Shown one piece after another: positions 47,896-58,500 of a DNA stretch of 64,000 nucleotides (positions are counted from its first letter, which is position 1; each line of letters starts with the position of its first letter). Location: the NCBI GenBank assembly GCA_017562135.1, contig QEYB01001503.1:18251-82250 (forward strand), in the 5' to 3' direction. The DNA is from Dipylidium caninum. Lineage: Eukaryota; Platyhelminthes; Cestoda; Cyclophyllidea; Dipylidiidae. The position numbers were made by a program, and so were the translations under genes. Below the pieces are notes generated by a model. That model saw nothing but the letters and a program-made list of their open reading frames with translations. It was not told the origin of the DNA and did no database searches.

Positions 47896-48849
47896 CACGC
47901 ATTGCGTAGAAGTGTATTGGTTCAGCTGGCTCGCGGTTGATGTGCTGGTGCTTGCTCACGACGCGTCGCACCACAGGGAGAGTGGGAACCGCTTGATGGA
48001 CCACAAATACTGGTCTTGACTTCCTTTGTTGACCTCAAGAACATGTCCCAATTTTGCGCTTTGTTTCAGTGAGGGGGCGGTGTTTTGCCATGCAGGTGAG
48101 CACGAGTTAAGGTGAGTCCACTGGCAACATCACTCTAATTGACGCAATTACGAGAATGGGTGGCCTGCTTTATTACACGGAAATATCCACTCTGAATTTA
48201 GTTAAGTAATCTCATGATATATATTGCTACCATTCACCAAATTCATATAAGTTGATATATTTAACGCTACGCTCCTACACTTCTCATTCACTTCCTGCTG
48301 CCATAACCGGCATTGACGTAGAACTTTCTCTACCGCCGATGCTGTCCCTTTCCGGCAACTGTGCAATCGGTGTCATTGCCCAACAGATCTGTGCACCGAC
48401 GTACAGGAAGAGTGGGAATTGAAGCAGTCATGGGATAAGTGGCCGGTTGTCATTGCACACATCTTGAAATGCGTAGATTCGGATAAGGTTAAAAGAAACG
48501 CGTCGAGTTTCCTTCGATATCGCTCACTGATGATTCGATGCCAAAGTGGATACGGTATTTTGAAGAGCGGCAACACGAATTGGCGAGATGACCGAGATGA
48601 ATTGAGTCCACATTTACGAATTTTACATCACGTATGACTACAGTTAATTTTTCTGTGCTAAGAAAGCACTGGCCGCGACGAGAGTAGACGAAACGACCCA
48701 ATGCCTCTTTGTGCGAAGTCTGCTGGTGAGGATCAAATGTTGCTATAGCCAGATGTGTAGAAGCCCTGAAGGCTTCCGCTCTTATGTCTCAGTGTTCAAC
48801 GCCTGTCGTCAAAGTCCCTCGTGCGCCAGAGCATCCAAACGAATAAGAC

Positions 48850-49105
48850 GCGTTTTGGAGTCAAGGGCATCGCCTACCGCAACAGCCACACCCGTCAAAG
48901 ACTCGCCACTGGAAATGGGCTGAACGCACATGACATCCGCTATCTCCTATGGCTTAAGACTCTCCCAACAGAACTTGAGAAGGCGCGCCACAAGTTTGTT
49001 TCGGTGGTGGGAGTTAAAACCGTTAGCACAAGAAAAACCAGCCGGCTTTGCCCATTAGACTATGATGGTGTCCAATTCATGGAGATGTGCCCTAAGTGCC
49101 CGGTG
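48850..49105 (+). other. Second exon family, divergent copy
   Basis: The open frame has RHKFVSVVGVKTVSTRK, SRLCPLDYDGVQFMEM and CPKCPV, ending at a GTAAGT donor (49106). The last ~50 bases and the donor match the copies at 24512, 27532 and 60788; upstream identity is weak. There are four cysteines near the donor. Its partner exons are not identified. Confidence 0.35.
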
Positions 49106-49479
49106 GTAAGTTAGGCAGGAGGAAATTTCTGCTCGTGTTGAAAACGAGATAGTCGGGTGACGGAGTGAAATAGTAGGGCTATTGACAGAGAGATCGGCTG
49201 ATGACCTGTGTTTATCCTTATGCTGCTCCAATTCACAATTCCTTCGAACATCCTCAGAGCACACTAACCTGCCTACGTGAAACATCAGTGATCATCAGTT
49301 AACGCAAGCATTCCCCCGTTCATTACATTTTACCAACAATGAAAGTTGTGAGTGAGTGAAATGAAACATGTTTGCGTGACCATGAAAGGTTGCATGGATC
49401 AACGACTGATTTCCGCCGTCTCTGTGGTGCCATACGACGTAGGCAAACACTAGCACATCCAACCAGCTCCACCATTACA

Positions 49480-49560
49480 CTTTTCCACGAAGCGTATGCT
49501 GGTGAAAAGGATGGAAGGAAAGCTTCGTAAAGGCAGATTTCTGCATAATGCACCCGACAT
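49480..49560 (+). pseudogene. Detached leader and start codon
   Basis: AAGCTTCGTAAAGGCAGATT then TCTGCATAATG matches the leader and ATG of 39240 and 52881. The frame stops after three codons (ATG CAC CCG ACA TGA). Nothing of exon 1 remains. Confidence 0.5.
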
Positions 49561-50319
49561 GAAGGCCTTTGACTCTAGACAAGGCGTATTTTGTCCTCCG
49601 CAGTAGCGCAAGAAGCTCTTTTAAGCCAATTGGCCGTTAATATGCGCGTGATCTACAGCACACAAATCTCCGCCTCTCATATCAATCGTCATGCGGCTGT
49701 TGGGCGGAGGTGATGACTGAAGAAGTGGCAACATCATTTGGAGAAAGATGAGGCCTCGGGCTACTCTTGGTCCTCACAGCGGTCACCATGAATTTCACTC
49801 TCTGTAAACGCGTCAAGTAGCAATAACGCCGACAGGTAGTCTATACACTCTAAAAATGGAAGTTGAAATCGACGGAGGATGCCACATTTACTATGCCCAG
49901 ATCGAACGCTTTGAATAGGAGGCGATTGACGGACGCCGTTGCTCTACCCACTTCTTTCACACGCAAAGCATTGCGAGTGGAGATGCAGTCACAAAGGATT
50001 CGACCACATGACAGTTTGGAACGAGGAGTCGGTAGGCGGCTCTCGCTCTTCCGTGATAGACAGTCCCTTCACCACCCTATCAGGCAAGGCACATGTGAAC
50101 TCAGACTGCCGATACCTCATGAGTCGATGTAGTGTTTAACAGCAGCAGGAACATCTTCCCCTCACACAGTTGTCGGTTACGGCCAAATCACTCTCGTTAC
50201 TGGTTCCAACGCCTTTACTCCCTTCTCCTTACGCCAGCGACTACCAAAATCACTTCAGTTAGGGCCCCACTGCGTCGAACAGTCAGCACGATAGTGACGG
50301 CGATTGGAATGGACAAGAA

Positions 50320-50570
50320 AAGAGACCAATTCGCTTTCCCTTTTCGTATGCTCCACGTAGCAAAGTTGATTCCTCACGTAATGTATTATGCCAAAATGAC
50401 GTTTGAATCAACATTCCAATCAGCACGGTATGAGGACAACTTAAATGTGGCTGCAAAGCAGTCCACAATGGCCTGGTTGATGTCTCTTTTCCGAGAGGTA
50501 CCTCTTTGTTTGGGCGAACACTACACCAACTTGTAATCCCACGTGTCCACTACTGCAACTGTCCTGCTTT
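50320..50570 (+). other. Possible distant exon 2-like segment
   Basis: The plus-strand frame has MLHVAKLIPHVMYYAKMTFE then NLNVAAKQSTMAWLMSLFRE. The spacing of VAK, the helix, LxVA and ST followed by a hydrophobic stretch parallels VAKHLTYETF...HLVADLGKSTW in the 3-exon family. No matching exon 3 with a terminal cysteine motif is evident downstream. It may be coincidence. Confidence 0.25.
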
Positions 50571-50989
50571 CCCAGTAATAACTTCACACCGCCTTGATTC
50601 AGAATTCCTCGATTACGTAGTCGTTGAATTCGGTTTGGCTGAAGTAATCGTACTTCCGATTGGGGTCCACAGTTTGAGTGCTACTGACAGGGATGTGTTT
50701 GCCTCTCATGGAACCGCCAATCCGCTCGGTTGCTGGTTTGTCGTCTAACAGAATCGTTCGCCATTCAATTTCATAGGCATTTAACCGCCATTTTTATTCG
50801 CACCAGGCTCTTCAACTGTCAAGTAGGCGAGAGTTGACAGCACCAAGTGGTCAACAATACTCATAACATTCTGGTCCAAATGAGTGCTCTTCGCAGGTTG
50901 ACAAGGTTCTATGGGGAAGGGTTAAAATATACGAGGAGAAGATTGCAGCAGAGAAAGTGATTATAAAGGCAAGAGGCAAAGTTGGCGGC

Positions 50990-51450
50990 TAACCGTTGAC
51001 AACTGCATCGGCGTATGCGCGCATTGGCAATGTCGCGTTCTGCTGCGGACACGCTGACTGACTGACTGACTGACTGACTGACTGACTAGGTCGGCTTTGT
51101 GCAAGTATACTTAATCCAAGCCTTTTACAGACTTTACTTCCCATTTGCTTTCCATTGATTCACTCCTTCTATAATGTCTGCTTCTTATCTAAAAATCAGC
51201 TTTCAATTCGTATATAGGGGATATCTGCGCGGTTGCATCATTCAAATTAAGTTGGTTTCTATAACCAACTGGGCTTCTCGTATTTTTCTCCTCTCTTATT
51301 ACACCACCGAATGTTCTACGAGAAAAGTGTGGAAGTTGACTTCCCCCCAGACAAATTGTGGTCTGCCTACACTATACCACATCGAGCTCTACAAGGCTAT
51401 TCAACTTCAACAGACTTATCTGGGGCAGACCCACAGGAAACCATCCTCTC
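50990..51450 (-). repeat. Inverted copy of 42475-42870
   Basis: It shares GGGTCGGCTTTGTG-like, TTTTTCTCCTCTCTTATTAC and GTGGAAGTTGACTTCC with the reverse complement of the region downstream of the gene at 41715. Its long plus-strand frames are by-products of this flank. Confidence 0.8.
51054..51087. repeat. (CTGA)n microsatellite, 8.5 units
   Basis: A perfect tetranucleotide run. The homologous position near 42827-42840 has only about three units, so it expanded after the copies separated. Confidence 0.92.
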
Positions 51451-52129
51451 CTCTGGTGCCTTTGAAGGTTTCTGCAAATACTACACCTATACGGACGTGT
51501 TTATATGGCTGATGCGGTCATATTTTGCTACTTTCACAACTGTGTAGGTGTAAGTACGGACAAAGGATGGCCTTTCTCGTACCGCATCTAATTTCTCACA
51601 GAATTGACATGGAGCCTGCATCATCTTCAAGTCACCATTTAGCAGGCTCTTGCATCATAATATAATACATCATCTGACCGGCTTTCTCAAATGAGAGCAA
51701 GGAATCGCATGGTGCAGGCCACGATCTCCATGAGCGATTTGCCCTGTCAGAAAGAGACGCTGCCAACGGCTATTTTAGACACCACGTGGTTCACACTTTC
51801 TCTACACCAAAGGAGCATTGTGTTGAGAAGTGCCAGATCACGAATACCTCACTCTCTGACGACAGCTCTGCATGAGCCACTCCAATACGTAGCAGGAGAT
51901 TAACTTGTCAAGGAGTGGTGTGGGTTACCCTGACGGCGTTAGCTTAACGTTGCAGTAGACTGCAGCTGCGCGGAAGGCGGTTCGTGTCTGGTAGATTCCG
52001 CCGGTTCCCCCAAATAACACCGAGTTCCGCAGAATACAGGTTAATATTTCACATGGAAGTACTGCTGTATTGCGATAGAGATTACGCGAAAATGCGGAGC
52101 CTTGAAACGCGAGTTAAGGGGCAGACATT

Positions 52130-52881
52130 CTAAACGAGTCGACACGCGGCGCTCGAAATGGACGAGTTGAAGGTCAGCACAACATTCCTTCGAATGTTCT
52201 CCTTGAGATTTGCCAAAGACACATCTTCAACTCTATCCAAGACACCGTAGTTCTTTGCCTCGAGTACGGAGACCTCACCCAGTGACTTATCAACTCGAAA
52301 TAGTCCTATAAACTCAAATGCCTCAATAATGTAGGCGCCGCGGAGTATGCTGCTAGAGAAGAGAAGGATTGAAAGGTGCAAGATATGCCTGTGTTAGAGA
52401 ACATTACCTTTGACATTCTTTGGGCAGACAGGATGAGGTCAAAAATAAGTCGTTCTCCTAGCACTGAAATTTTAAACTCCCGACCCTGCACAACAATTTT
52501 GTGCAGAACAGTCGTCCAGGTGGATTTCCCAAATCGGCGACCAAATGTCGAGCTCTGGGCATGTCGCCTATCAACATGCTCCTGAAAGTCTCGTAGACCA
52601 AGTGCTTAGCAATTCCTCATTACGTCTTGGGACTCGGTAGCGATGGTCGGTGGCTGACAAGGTGCTGTGTGGCGAGAGAGATGCATCGTGTGAGAATCGT
52701 ATGCAATGAAGTGAGCGAGGCATCAGGTGAGGGAATGAAATTTAGACAATTACCCGTGAGCACTCTAAAGGTGGAAGCATAGATTGTCGTGCGCGTCTCA
52801 CTCTTCCGGACCGGCACATGCGAAGACGGTGAAGTGGGAGGTGAGGAGGCCGAGTAGACAGGCTGTCACGAAGGTGAACAT
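52130..52881 (-). pseudogene. 3-exon-family copy, subfamily II, multiple frameshifts
   Basis: The exons are 52881-52754 (128 nt), 52664-52408 (257 nt) and 52352-52130 (223 nt), with a TATATAAG at 52934-52927. Exon 1 (MFTFVTACLLGLLTSHFTVF then ACAGPEE) has one extra base and hits TGA. Exon 2 has an extra G in ATGAGGAATTGC and lacks a G in TTGGGAAATCC. Exon 3 is clean (ILRGAYIIEAFEFIGLFRVD, FNSS, SSAACRLV). The promoter looks intact. The damage is three or more small indels in an otherwise full-length gene. Confidence 0.82.
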
Positions 52882-52949
52882 TATGCAGACGTCTGTCTTC
52901 ACGAAGGCCTCCTCCAATCCTCCTCACTTATATAGGCTTTGCGGAAATG

Positions 52950-53328
52950 TGATTCAGTTCATCTGGTCAAAAGTAGATGTGCTGGTGGTGTGCTCACGTC
53001 GTGTCCCGCCGTAGGGACAGTGGCAACTACTTGGTGGACCAAAATTACTGCTCCTAACTACCTTTGATGACCTCCTGAGCATGCGCCCAATTTTGGGCCT
53101 TGTTTCAGAGTGTGGTTGGTGCTCTGCCATGAAGGTGTAGTACGCTGGTGGCGTCACTCCAGATAACGAAATCAGGAGAACGAGCAACATGGTTTATTGC
53201 TCGAAAATATCTTCCTCTGAATTTACTTAGAAATCCCTACGATATTTAGTGCAGGATTTCCCCAGATCCAACTAAATTGCTTTACTCAGCACTGCGTGTC
53301 GACATTTCGCATCCACTTCTTGCTGCCA
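52950..53328 (-). repeat. 5' flank shared with 38820-39190
   Basis: It is the inverted match to the D2 part that precedes the gutted gene (GACCTCC...GCATG, CTTGTTTCAGAGTGTGGTTGG, CTGCGTGTCGACAT). It is the upstream region of the pseudogene at 52881. Looser copies lie at 47950-48230 and 54730-55080. Confidence 0.7.
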
Positions 53329-53656
53329 TCGTCATTCAAATAGACTCAGTTCCTATAACTAACTTCGCTTCCCGTATTTTTCTCCTCTCTTATTACAACA
53401 CCGAATGTTCTACGGCTAAACGGTGGAAGTTGACTTCCTCCCAGCCCAATTGGGTTCTACTTACACGCTACTACATCGCGCTTTCGAAGGCTATTCAACT
53501 CCACTCAGAGAGATTAAACAACTTTCTTTTAGCAGAGTCTCGGACGAATTCACTAGTCGGCATAGCCAGCACCAGCCGAGGCGTCAGATGAAATGTTTGA
53601 CTATTTTGTTATTTGGGGCACTCGACAGGTGGCATTGCGCATAGCCGACGTGAAGT
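53329..53656 (-). repeat. Inverted copy of 42355-42682, fused to a family exon 3
   Basis: It contains, antisense to plus, the end of the divergent exon 3 (ATGCGCAATGCCACCTGTCG) and its 3' flank. At ~53665 it joins the first ~35 bases of exon 3 of the decayed gene at 54690-53665, so one family member's 3' end now sits behind another's 5' part. Confidence 0.75.
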
Positions 53657-53664
53657 TACTAATC

Positions 53665-54554
53665 CATGTAAAGATACGTGACGTAGGACGCCGTGGAGCA
53701 CGCTGCGAGAGAGAAGAAGGCCTAATGGACGCAAAATGGGCCAATGTCAGAAAACCTTGTCAATGACTCTGGTGAACAGACTTGATGGTTCAAAGAGAAG
53801 CCGATTTCCTATCTCTGCAATTTTATATACTCCTCCATCCACAACAATTTGGCGCAGAGTACTCTCCCACTTGAGTTTCTCCGATGCAGTAAATAAATAT
53901 CCCTTTCTTATAAGTTCTTCGACTAATATGCTCCGGAATGTCTCGTAAGTCAAGTGCTTCCCCACTCTCATTACTTTCTGGGACTCAGTGGCGATGGTCG
54001 GTAGCTGACGAGGTACTGAGTGACGACAGAGTGACATACTGTTTAACAGTGAGCGAGACCATTGTTTAGAGAATGGAAGATAGGCACTTACGCGTGAGCA
54101 CTGTGTAGGTGGAAGCATAGATTGCCACTTCTATCTCATGCGACGTCGCCCAGTCGCCCTTCGCCAACCAGCCCTCGCGCACCACCTACGGCTCTCTTTC
54201 CCCTGAGGCGGATAGAGGCGTCAAGAGCCCTGACGAAAGCACTGACACAGACGGATGGGGGAGTTGCATCCTCAGCTGAGACCAAGAAGTCAACATCAAA
54301 GTTAGAGTCAGATGATTGGTGGAACTCGAAATGGGATGCTAGTGATGACGGCGGTGGATGGAATAATGAGCGAGGCAACTTCAATAAACACCGGTCCAAC
54401 CGCGCGGCAAATGACGTGACAGCGGCTCTTCGAGACTACTAGGTGCCGCAATACAACGGAACACAATGACTAGCCAATGAGGAGTACTGGGCAGAGACCT
54501 CAACCCCAGCCCAATGGCCGGGTGTACCTCCGGGGGAGGAGGCGCCCGGGTCCG

Positions 54555-54587
<33 letters not shown>

Positions 54588-54690
54588 TAGAGAGTCATTG
54601 TTACTCGATGGCGTCGACGGTGATGTTCGGGGACAGACGACTGAGCAGATGGGGTGTCACGGAGGCCGACACTTCGGCGAACTCTGTTTT
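53665..54690 (-). pseudogene. 3-exon-family copy with insertion in exon 1 and foreign exon 3
   Basis: The 5' half of exon 1 lies near 54690-54608 (SASVTPHLLSRLSPNI, with the start ATG reading GTG). The second half is at 54145-54092 (ATSHEIEVAIYASTYTVLT). About 460 bases of unrelated DNA lie between them. Exon 2 runs 54015-53756 with PRQLPTIATESQKVM (the CQP cysteine replaced by arginine) and GKHLTYETFRSILVEEL. Exon 3 starts at 53702 (VLHGVLRH) and within ~35 bases changes to sequence derived from the 42355-42682 region. Confidence 0.72.
54146..54607 (+). mobile_element. ~460 bp insertion carrying a coding-like fragment
   Basis: It interrupts exon 1 of the decayed family gene. Its plus strand holds an open stretch to the TAG at 54442, reading TQTDGGVASSAETKKSTSKL, ESDDWWNSKWDASDDGGGW and NDVTAALRDY. 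That tail is acidic and tryptophan-rich, like ends of some trafficking-related proteins. I cannot name it. No poly(A) tail, intron or terminal repeat is clear, though GTCG or GCGTCG-like words flank both ends. It may be a captured 3' exon of another gene. Confidence 0.45.
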
Positions 54691-55714
54691 CTCTGAGGCT
54701 CACTTTAACCCTCCCCACTAATGGGCAATTTGTGTAGAAATGTACTAGTTCAGCTGGTTCGGAGTGTATGTGCTAATGTTTGCTCACGTCGCGTCGCAGG
54801 CACAGGGATAGTTGAAATTATCATTATTAGACCAGAAATACTGATTTTGACTATCTTTGTTGACCTCCCAAACATGCCCCAATTTCGCGGCCTGCTGAAA
54901 TAAGAGGATGATGCTTTGCCATGGAGGTGGTGAGAGTTCAAGTGAGTCCCCTGGTGGCGTTACTGGAGTTTGCTCAATTAGGAGAATGAGCAGTTTGTTG
55001 TATCGCTCACAAATATCTTCCTCTAAATATAAATATGTGATCCCACAATATATATTGCTGCCCTTCTCCCGAACCACTTAAGTTGATTTACTGAGCTCTC
55101 CACAACCACTTCTTGCTGTCATAATCGGGCTCGACATAACTCCACCGCTGGTGTAGTCTCGACGTCATTCCATCATTTGCAGATGACTTTCTTCAGTCCT
55201 TCAACACCTACATACACACCCCAACAGCTATTCCAACAGCGGTAATTGCCACTACGTTAGCGAAGGAAACGGAAATTGATGTTTCTCGTCTGACATATTG
55301 TTTAACAGGTGGCATTGATGCAGCTATGTGGTGAGTGGCCGCCTGTAGTTGCATACATCTCGAGGCATGTCGTCTCGAGATGAACCACAAAGCTCTGACG
55401 GCACCGAGACTAGATAAAATCTGCATTAGTGAAATCTATGCTTCGTAGAAGATTAGTCACGTTGAGATCATGGAACAGAGGATGTACACGAAAATTGAAC
55501 AAGCTCAAACTCTTACTTCTCCCGACAGGAGGGGACCTTCATCAAGCAGTTCGGAGTACTCGTTCACTTAGATGGTGCTCATGAGGATAAGCAACCTCAG
55601 ATGCGATTTGTTGATATATCCATGATGTCGGTACTGTCGACTTGGCTTTCTCAGCTGCAGCAGTATGCATCTCAGCGCGTAAAGCGAGCTATCCTCACAA
55701 AGACACACACCTCC

Positions 55715-55850
55715 AAAGTTAGTAACATGCTCATTCGTGAAAGATCCAAAACACGACACGTGCTGGTCTATGGGGAAAAATCCACGTTGGGGACAGTCTG
55801 GATTGAAGATTTTGACTTACCGGAAGTTTTCAGTTTCAGTGGTAGCTGAG
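55715..55850 (+). pseudogene. Exon 2 fossil
   Basis: NMLIRERSKTRHVLVYGEKS then TLGTVW aligns with SMLIGDILRTRHLVVDLGNS then TWRTVL of the gene at 29651. The following CGGAAGTTTTCAGTTTCAGTGG matches the EFKISV region. The helix 5' part and other exons are missing, and no promoter is seen. Confidence 0.55.
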
Positions 55851-56399
55851 TGGCGTCCATGCGACCCCGTTACCCCAACTCAAGAGATTCCGCGGCCAGA
55901 TGTACGCTTCTCACTTCAGTGTAGACGAAAGCATTGACGGCTCTGTGGCTTAAATGTACTAACAAACCCTGTGATTTCGCTAACATTTGGAATGCACGAA
56001 ACTATTCATGGATACAAACTAGAAGGACCTTAACATACGCTGAAGACTTTTATAACAGCGATGTGCGTCCTCCACGTAGCTCGTCAACGAATTTTAAACA
56101 CCCAAATGCTAACAGTTCTTCAATGTCTTCCTCTATTTCACACTTACCGAACAATGTAGTGGTTTCCACCATTGTGCCCTCTTTTTCACACCCTCCATTC
56201 GCCTGTGATAAGTGGTCCCTGTCCGACGACAGGTCACACTGGGTTATAAGAAGTTGGCATCCCGAAAGCGAGAATTCCAGTGCGCGTCTGTGTTTTCCCT
56301 CTTACTCCTTCGCCATGGCCCCAAGAATTGTTTATCTTGACACAAACATCAGTTTATTTATGCAATGCTAACCGATTAAGTGCACCCGCTTATCTCTAG

Positions 56400-56607
56400 T
56401 GATCTCTTCATTTCATGGCGACTGCTTCATGATGTCCATCCACGTTCCCAATCTTCTTTTTACCGCCCGAAGGCCACTATTCCAGTTGATGTGATCCAGA
56501 CAATAAGCGACTTATATTTCAATTCCCGAACTAGTTTGTCACTAACTGAATCGCAAACTTTTAAAATCTCGACGGCTAAATATTTGATGATGTTGGCGAC
56601 ATTACGA
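56400..56607 (+). pseudogene. Possible BTB/POZ domain fragment
   Basis: The frame contains KATIPVDVIQTISDLYFNSR, TSLSLTESQTFKISTAKYLM and ML, then TGA. This follows the C-terminal half of the BTB fold in kelch-like proteins: a V-x-x-D-V-x-x helix, a Y-T/N-G/S-R turn, then a T-E-x-x helix and an A-A-x-x-L-M/L helix. It lacks the N-terminal half and kelch repeats, and ends abruptly. It is probably a gene fragment carried in by duplication. The match is from family knowledge and is not verified. Confidence 0.35.
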
Positions 56608-57157
56608 TGAAACTCACAACTTGCAATGATCCACGATTCACGGAAAGTTGTCAGGTTTCAGTCAGTTGCGTCGATATTTCTCCCCACACCTGCTAGGCAC
56701 CGAGAGTGACAGAAGCCCGCTTTACCGACATTTTACTCCAAAAGCGAAGTAAATTCAGAAGTAACTCGAGATAGTCATGTCAGTATACGCGTTAATGAGC
56801 CGCCAACGGCAGAGGCTGCTGTGGTTTGGCTGAAGAAGAAGGTCTTGATGAGACGGCTTCACTGGCCGTTGGTTGCGCAGTAGGGGTTACGCCAAGTTGA
56901 GGTATCGGCAAACATCACGAGGGCACTCGAGTGAACCCCTAAGGCCTAAGTACGAGTTAGCGCCGATAAATAGTGAGTCAGTCAAGGGAGGGTGGCTCAT
57001 AGTGGGCACCTCACACAGTGATGATTTCCCCCAAATCACGCGGATAGGACAGTGCCTGGGTATAACAGACGAGCGCACTCGCCTCAGTCTTACTGCTGCG
57101 CCAAACTAACGTCGTCAGACAGTGAGCAGTCGTTCATTATCATTGAAACAGGAACGC

Positions 57158-57163
57158 TTTATT
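57158..57163 (-). terminator. Polyadenylation signal AATAAA
   Basis: AATAAA on the minus strand lies about 60 bases past the end of the gene at 57952-57224. Confidence 0.55.
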
Positions 57164-57223
57164 GAGGGAGAGAAGCGGCTACAAAGGGGAGGGAGAGAGA
57201 TGGAAATCAGCGCAGTGGGCAGG

Positions 57224-57952
57224 TCACTGCATCACACGACAGGATGCACCTGAAATGAACTTCTTAAACCTGCACAAAATTGCCATTCGCATTGTTTCCT
57301 TCCAATCGAGGAAATGGCTCATGACGACTGTATCCTGCACCGTGTGGTTCCAAGTACTCATCACGGAAACCTCGCCTGATGATTCGTTATATCGCAACAG
57401 CCCGCTGAACCGCCATTGGAGAATGGTAATAGGCACCATTAAAACGCCTGGGAGAGACAAGAGAGAAGACGCCAAATACCATCAGTGTATCAGAACTTAC
57501 CGGAGATTTATGTCATTTGGTATGAAGTAATTTAAAGACAGCCTTTCGAGAAGTGTGGAAAACTCAAACGTCTCGTTTTTCGGCACGCCATTGACCAACG
57601 AGGTCTTCAAGGTGACGTTGTTCCAATCAGTCCACCAAACGAGTCCATTTACACTGTCCTCTATCAGCATGTAGCGGAAAAATCCGAAGATCAGATACTC
57701 GATGATACTGGAGACATCATGCTGATAATCGACAATCTTCGACAGCCTACACAGTCCTGAAAGACACGAAAGACATTCGCAAACCAAACGGATGTTGTAG
57801 GGGCGGATGAAGCAAAGGAGGTAACCTGTGAGAATTTGGCTGTCGTTCACGCGCAGTATCAATTCTGTCTCGTGTGGCCCTGTGCAATAGGCAACAACAC
57901 TGACAAGGCAAGGCAGCAAAGCTAGCAGACAGGCTACCAAATGAGCCGACAT
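57224..57952 (-). CDS. Divergent 3-exon-family protein with frameshift early in exon 3
   Basis: The exons are 57952-57826 (127 nt), 57756-57501 (256 nt, GTAAGT donor) and 57447-57224 (224 nt). Introns are 69 and 53 bp. The signal peptide is MSAHLVACLLALLPCLVSVVA, then YCTGPHETEL and NDSQILTG. Exon 2 has LCRLSKIVDYQHD, LIFGFFRYMLIED, WWTDWNN and a KNETF sequon. Exon 3 has NGAYY, then after one extra C continues ILQWRFSGLLRYN and ends GASCRVMQ. Exon sizes match the canonical members exactly except for that extra base. Without the base, exon 3 would be 223 nt. It is either a recent loss or a sequence error. Confidence 0.7.
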
Positions 57953-57959
57953 CGTGGAA

Positions 57960-58500
57960 AGAGGCTGGTTTTCCGTAAGTCTGCTCCAAGTAAGGATGTT
58001 TATATACGCTCTGAGGCTGACGCAATTTCAAGAAAATGTGAGTTTAGACTGCTTATTGGACTTGCGTCATTCTTTGATGACCGCCCCCCTAGCCAGTTGG
58101 AGCAAACGCGACATGAGGTCCACCCTGGGAAAGCTGTTGTTTGTACTTATTTCCTCTTAATCCCAAGTCCCGATACACCCGTCGAAAGTAATTGAGAGAA
58201 ATATCGGAGCACTCTTCAAGAAATGCGCTGACAAAGAAGGCAAAGCCCAACTGTGTGGCAATCTGAATTTACCTTGCCAATCTCGTGGCGGGAGGTCTAT
58301 AGCCCATACGCACGGAGAATTAGCTGGTGCAAATAAACGAAGAGGGTGCCCACGTAAACGATTACTGAGCGCTCTTAGTAGACCGGACATGCCACCGAGG
58401 CAAGGCAGTACGCCATGCTGTTCTCAAACAAGCGGACCAGCAAATGGCATCGAATGAGGCAGGAATAAATGTGTTACCATAAAAAATCCACCATTATTGG
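57960..58500. other. 5' flank of the gene at 57952, partly copied at 31003-31160
   Basis: The first ~200 bases match 31010-31160. A TATATA-type word (GTTTATATACGC) near 57998-58009 is a candidate core promoter about 50 bases before the ATG. The remainder shows no gene. Confidence 0.5.

Noticed and set aside
55934..56371. 145-residue plus-strand frame, serine-rich
   Set aside because: It has no recognisable domain, start context or duplicate. It could be upstream of the BTB-like fragment, but I saw no frame or splice link.
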